This document shows positions 59,560 through 64,000 of a stretch of DNA of 64,000 nt, piece after piece. The notes below the pieces were generated by a model. It had not been told where the DNA came from. It saw only the letters and a program-made list of their open reading frames with translations, and did no database searches. The DNA lies in assembly GCA_015680685.1 (NCBI GenBank), contig MNCI01010504.1:383235-447234 (forward strand), written 5' to 3'. Both the position numbers and the translations under genes were made by a program. The stretch is from Gnetum montanum (taxonomy: Eukaryota > Streptophyta > Gnetopsida > Gnetales > Gnetaceae). The first letter of the stretch is position 1; the number at the start of each line of letters is the position of its first letter.

Positions 59560-60037
59560 AACTAACTAGATCAAGGTTGGCCACCTTCCTAGGAAATTCT
59601 CTAATCTTGAAAGCCCTCTAATCTATCTCCAAATCGTTGGGAATGAGCCATGCAAAGCTCTTCTAGACCCAGGTTCTGGAGTCAACATAATATCACAAGA
59701 AATGTACAAAGCCTGGAACATGCCTCCATTAAGGAAGAGCAATATTCGCCTAGAGCTAGCCAACCAGTCCATCACTATTCCCTTGGGACTGGTGGAGGAA
59801 ATCGTCACCACTGTGTGTGGGTGGTCGTACCCAGCTGATTTCCTAGTGATACAAGTGAATAACGGTAAAGGGGACTTCCCAATAATAATGGGAAGGGCAC
59901 GGCTAAGCACTATAGATGCACACCTAGGAATCCATGATCTTTCCCTAGAAATATCTAAGAAAAACACTTTTGGAAAGATCGAGAAGAAAAAGGTTCCATG
60001 CATCGCATACAATGATACAGGGTGCAATTGCGTGTAG
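59560..60037 (+). pseudogene. pol: Element E protease domain
   Basis: The frame is open over 111 codons (59702-60037) and further upstream in part. NEPCKALLDPGSGVNIISQEMYKAW has Asp-Pro-Gly instead of the catalytic Asp-Ser-Gly. Then come VTTVCGWSYPADFLVIQVNNGKGDFPIIMGRARLSTIDAHLGIHDLSLEI. The fold-defining blocks are kept, but activity is doubtful because of the Ser to Pro change. Confidence 0.85.
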
Positions 60038-60289
60038 AGATCATGGGTTGTGCAAAGTTTAGCATTGCCTGCATGCAACCGGTGTGCACAAGACATTAAT
60101 ATACAAAATTGCCTGTATGCAGCAGTCACATGACAAGAAGACACCCAATGGCTGATAGCTGATCAAGAGAGCAACTCACTAACATGCATGGAACTAACTG
60201 AGGGAATAACTTGCACTTACATCGAAAGAATAGATGTACTAAGAGCAAGTCCGCTACCAACTTCCAAGCCTTAACCTTGAAAACATCAA

Positions 60290-60380
60290 CTGGGGGAAGT
60301 TGGAAATTCCTAAAAAATTCAAACAAGATCCCTGATAAGAGAATATTAGTTAATGTGCAATAGACCAAACCCTTCCATGA
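60290..60380 (+). other. Element E: RT-RH-INT deletion junction
   Basis: Left of about 60335 the sequence matches C just before RT (36080-36125, WxELEIxxxFKxxP). Right of it, GTTAATGTGCAATAG...AAACCCTTCCATGAA matches C after integrase (38868-38900). All of RT, RNase H and integrase (about 2.7 kb in C) is missing. Confidence 0.75.
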
Positions 60381-60457
60381 ATTTAGAATGGTCAGTGTAC
60401 ATAATACCTCTGAGAAGGGACACCCCTACTCACTATTTCAAATCTTCTCCTTCCAAC

Positions 60458-60480
60458 TCAGTCATGGGGGAGATGGCCAC
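60458..60480 (+). promoter_or_regulatory. Element E internal polypurine-tract-like motif
   Basis: CTCAGTCATGGGGGAGATGG. The core CAGTCATG is shared with E's own 3' tract CAGTCATGAGGGTA. Confidence 0.5.
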
Positions 60481-61958
60481 CTCTGCTAACCATTTGAGGC
60501 CCTCAATTCCTTTTTAAGTCTTTGTTTTACACATTTTTGTTTTACAAATTTCTTTAACTTTTCTTGTTTTTGTTTTGCAACATCGTTTATGCTTTTTCAT
60601 TTCTTTGTATGACTGTTTGTTTTGTTTGTTTTTGTTCTTGTTCTTATTTTTGTCTTTGTTTGTTGTTGTTTTTTTTTTTTAGATTCGTCAACTAATAAGT
60701 GCTCCTGATGGTGGTATGAACTATATTCTATTGATTGCTAATATTTGATTTTTACCTTTGAGTTATAATGTTGATACTAAGGTATGGTTCTTTTGATATA
60801 ATAGGTAATGAGTGCACATCATCCATGCATTTATGAATTTCTATTGTCTCTCTTGGCTTGGAACTGTACAATCCCTTTCTTTAATAATAAAACTATTAAC
60901 AAATTAGTGACTGGGCATTTCTCAAACTAAAGAAGGACTCAAGGATTAAAAAGGGTCTGACTTCAAGGGGATTTGATGCATTTGTGCTGGCTATTCTCTT
61001 GGGTGCTTGGATGTTTTCCTCTTAAGTTTTCCATACCATTCCAATGTTGCTCCATTTTTAGGAAGTTGAGCCAATAAAAATAAGTCTTTGCATGGTGTGC
61101 TTCTCATGCAAAAAAAATAGTGAGAATTCAAAGCACACCCCTTAGATAAAATAATCATCTGGGCTACAAGAACTAGTTATGAAACTAAACAAACATGTTC
61201 CCTCTAACTAAGGCCCTCTCTCGCTTCCTACTTTTTCCTTTCTGGTTTCCTTGGAATGGTGGTGACTCTTTGGCAGAAGCATTCTTGTTACTTCAAGTGG
61301 CTGGATTGGCCAAGTGTATTAATGTGAAGTCACTGGATGTAAATTACTTAAGGTTGGATTTGGAATGAGATATACTCAGTCACATTAACCATAAATACAC
61401 AAGGGGCTATACACCACCTTGTTCTTGGGACTCCATTCCACTCTCTTCTCCCTATCATTCTTTCTCCATTTTCCACCTCGTTGTCGATTATATCAGTAGT
61501 CTATATTTTGGTTGATGCATTGTTTTCTCCTTGGTAAATTCTTGGGGTTAAGTCTTTAACTCTTGCTTCCAAATGATATTTCCATAGCCTACAAACTCTT
61601 TGAATGTGGGTTTATCAGGGCATAAGCCTGCTTTGGGGAGGACCCACTAGCATTCCTATTTGGTGCATCAGCTAACTTCTTTCCCTTAAACATTCCCACA
61701 ATCAACATTTGTTTACTTCATTTCCATATCTGACATCCATTTTATTGGCGTTTCCATTGTTTATTTTTCTGCATCTTTCTTATTCCTTATCTTTTTCCAT
61801 TCTATCACTACTGAAGGATCGCTTTTAGTCATGGGAGGATTGCTTTTAGGCATAAGGGCCCTGGTCCAATTTTTTCAATTTTTCCTAGCCCCTACACCTT
61901 GGCTAGTCACCAGTGGTATATCTCTAGAATCCGTATCAGCCATATCACAACTTAGCCA
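60481..61958 (+). other. Element E post-pol non-coding region
   Basis: T/G-rich simple sequence (TTTGTT runs, 60530-60680) is followed by blocks shared with A, B and C. A short direct repeat (GGATCGCTTTTAG...GGATTGCTTTTAGG, 61818-61856) is specific to E. The U3-like module seen before ORF3 in A, C and H is not present. Confidence 0.55.
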
Positions 61959-62297
61959 ATGGACCTTACACTAAGGCAAGGTATCAACTGTATTTTGATT
62001 TACTTATCCTTGCTCATATGTTACTTTGTTGTGTGTGCAGATGGCAATCATACAGCAATGGACTACATCTGGAAGAAACACTCAAGATGGACTGGTGCTG
62101 GAACGGTTGTGCAAAGAAATAAGATTGATGGCGTGGATGGATGGACAATGAAAGGTGCAATCTTGGCATTGACAGCAACACATCTTCTTCTTTTCTCTCT
62201 TCTCTCTCAGCTGTCAAATAAGGTTGGATGTCAATTGTGTATAGTATTAACTCTTGTGATCATGAATACTAATGTTGTCATGTATTGTAATGATTGA
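61959..62297 (+). pseudogene. Element E: short ORF spanning the possible 60-bp intron
   Basis: 112 codons, MDLTLRQ... to ...VVMYCND. A 60-bp interval inside it (61981-62040) has GCAAG|GTATCAA and a pyrimidine-rich TTTGTTGTGTGTGCAG|ATG, the best splice-like pair of the four elements. Because 60 is divisible by three, the frame is open whether or not it is removed. B carries the same region without an open frame, so conservation as protein is not supported. It is more likely the relic of the leader of a lost ORF3, or a non-coding 3' region. Confidence 0.3.
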
Positions 62298-62397
62298 TCC
62301 ATTCACACATCATCCCATTCACCATTAGTTGTCATTCAAGTCAATAATCTCATACCTTCCCAATATTTTGTAAGGAACTCGAGGATGAGTTTTCATT

Positions 62398-62411
62398 CAG
62401 TCATGAGGGTA
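62398..62411 (+). promoter_or_regulatory. Element E 3' polypurine tract
   Basis: CAGTCATGAGGGTA, directly before the 3' LTR. Confidence 0.7.
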
Positions 62412-63233
62412 TGATAAGCCACGATATCATGTACGCGATATCGCATCTGTGATATTGTGTACACGATATCACATCCACCATGCGATATCGTGTCCTGCCT
62501 TATCTTATATAAATAAGAGGTGGTGCCCTTTTTTCCAAGATAGTTAGACTTAGACCCTTAGCCATATTCTTGCAGTTTAGTCATTCTAGAGTTAGAATTA
62601 TTTCTGTGTTCCCACAGTAGGAGTCATAGAGGGAACGGATCTTTATTCGAACAATTTGTACCTGAGCACAATTTTGTGTAAAGAAATAAAGATGAAATTT
62701 ATGATAAACCTTTCAACATACATATTAAGCTAATTAGTAATTACTTATTGTTTAATTTTTTTCTAGTTAATTAATATATCTCTCAACCTTCAACCCCCTT
62801 AGTTAAATACACTTAGTACAATTGCTTCAAGCATGCATGTAGTGCTTGGTAACCCAGTGACAATTAGCGTTTGGTAATCCCAGCAGCGTTGCACTAGTTT
62901 AGGATGTGTATGGAAAGTGGGAATGGATACTGGTGTTAGGAACATTTAGAAACAAGTTAATGAATACTTAATATAAGTTAGCCACTTACTTCTCTCTCCC
63001 TCTCCCATATTAGTAGAAGACATAAAAAATATAAAATCTATAAAAATAATATACCTCAAGCTTACTTAACCATACAAGCATGACAATATAAGTAATTTTG
63101 AGAAGACAATGATTGATTAACCCTGAGTATTCCATTAAGGTGCGTAAGCACTTAGTCCTTGGAGTTCGACTGGATCGTGCATGAAATGATCATATTCATA
63201 TGGTTGAGTGTAGGGGTACCTCACCACTCATCA
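62412..63233 (+). repeat. Element E 3' LTR
   Basis: 822 bp, TGATAAGCCACGATATCA to ACCACTCATCA. Its U3 has six GATATC/GATATT words, compared with three in the 5' LTR, which accounts for most of its greater length. TATA lies at 62507 (ATATAAATAAG). Confidence 0.9.
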
Positions 63234-63238
63234 ACAAT

Positions 63239-64000
63239 GGAGTGCAATGCTTGAACTCTTCAATGACAACTATCAAATGTACTCCTAAGTGTCTAATTTG
63301 AGGAAGCAGACCTAAGGGTTGAGACAAGGAACACATGAATCCTAAGATGTAGCCATCAGAAAATATCACTCTCTATTGCATAGGTGCCTAGGCTATGACA
63401 TTTCTCAATGAGAGCAACTCTACCATATCATAGATAGGCTCAAAACAAAAATAAGAAGAATTCTTAGGGTCTATGACTAAGGGAGACTTTGAAAATGAAA
63501 GGCCCATCAGATCCAAAGGTTGATCGAGTAGGTGACCAAAGAAGAAGGTGAGTTGAAAAAAAAAAAGGAAAGTTTGGAAGAGTATAACTAGGATCCTTCC
63601 ATCTAAAAAAAAGGATTTCTAGTTTTGTGACAACGAGAAGTATGCACCACTTGATGAAGTTATGCAATGTAAGACCTTGCCGATACAAAAATATGTTTCT
63701 AAAATATTAGCCAACATAGACAAAATGTGGGACTCTTTGGCCAAGAAGTTCCAAACTACTCATAGTATCGTAGAAGAGTCCAAAGAGTAAGGTAGTGATC
63801 ATGACCAAAGGAGAATGAAAGAAGCTAAAAATGCCCATCAAAGGGGCAAGGGCAAAGCTACTACCGTTGAAGAGGTTGTGGAGTCTGAGATAGATGATGA
63901 TGGTGGGTGTGACATCTACCAATATGAGCATCCTAAGGGATGTTATCTTGTTGTATCTCACTTATAGAAGTCTAGGGTGTATGCACTAAATCCTAGATTA
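63239..64000 (+). pseudogene. gag: Element F gag, right part after element E
   Basis: It resumes with a W-S-A-M-L-E-L-F-N-D segment directly after the target duplication. It continues through the charged helical region (63480-63600) to the zinc-knuckle-like CDIYQYEHPKGC (63910-63945), in which one Cys is Tyr. Stops are frequent. Element F runs out of the window, so its pol is not visible. Confidence 0.8.

Larger units (their letters stand above)
56062..63233 (+). mobile_element. Element E: gag-protease-only LTR element with intact ends
   Basis: 7,172 bp, flanked by a perfect 5-bp target duplication, ACAAT at 56057-56061 and 63234-63238, inside F's gag. It has LTRs, primer site, gag, protease, then a deletion that joins pre-RT sequence to the post-integrase region near 60335. 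RT, RNase H and integrase are absent, and ORF3 is absent too. LTRs are roughly 90% identical by eye, the youngest in the window. It keeps more CpGs than its neighbours. Confidence 0.92.

Noticed and set aside
61959-62297. Element E short ORF as a genuine small membrane protein
   Set aside because: Hydrophobic stretches exist, but the same region in B has no open frame, so protein-level conservation is not supported.

Overview
This window looks like chromosomal DNA of a seed plant with a large, repeat-rich genome. A gymnosperm is my best guess, from the sparse genes, old nested LTR elements and AT-rich, CpG-poor decay; that is inference. Almost all of it is decayed Ty3/gypsy LTR retrotransposons of one extended family. 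Their LTRs run TGATGAG...CTCATCA, the primer site matches the 3' end of tRNA-Asp, the gag carries CDICQYEHPKGC-like zinc knuckles, and pol order is PR-RT-RH-INT. Only one intact host gene is visible: a 613-codon uninterrupted ORF at 43773-45614 whose C-terminal membrane region resembles plant CPR5 (nucleoporin/immunity regulator).

Layout, left to right. 1-1.9 kb: AT-rich, unassigned. 1.9-22 kb: an old forward element (H; end of pol, ORF3, 3' LTR at 21100-21941) carrying two SINE-like insertions and split by a full-length forward element (A, 7223-20499). H abuts the 5' end of a reverse element (J), and a reverse element (B, 22856-about 31978) sits in J's LTR. B has lost its 5' LTR and is fused head-to-head to a forward element (C, about 31978-42850) that has lost its U3 and its whole 3' end. 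42.85-45.7 kb: host gene and its flank. 45.7-48.7 kb: intergenic DNA with a diverged tandem duplication and a third SINE-like copy. 48.7-64 kb: a four-deep nest in which D (reverse) contains G (forward, different primer type), which contains F (forward), which contains E (56062-63233, perfect ACAAT target duplication in F's gag).

The most interesting system is in the retroelements. Four of them (A, C, D, H) carry a long third ORF of about 900 codons downstream of integrase. It has a conserved N-terminal region, a proline-rich link, long coiled coils and a conserved C-terminal block, and I cannot name it. In the three copies where it can be read, the DNA before it holds a second copy of U3-like short repeats with a TATA box. 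In the copies where it can be aligned, a possible 60-62 bp GT...AG intron ends exactly at the downstream ATG. A purine tract matching the 3' polypurine tract follows pol in five elements. Together these suggest a separately transcribed and perhaps spliced accessory gene. B and E lack this ORF, and E has also lost RT-RH-INT, leaving gag and protease.

All element coding regions are broken by stops and frameshifts. Boundaries given as 'about' come from comparing copies by eye and may be off by tens of bases.
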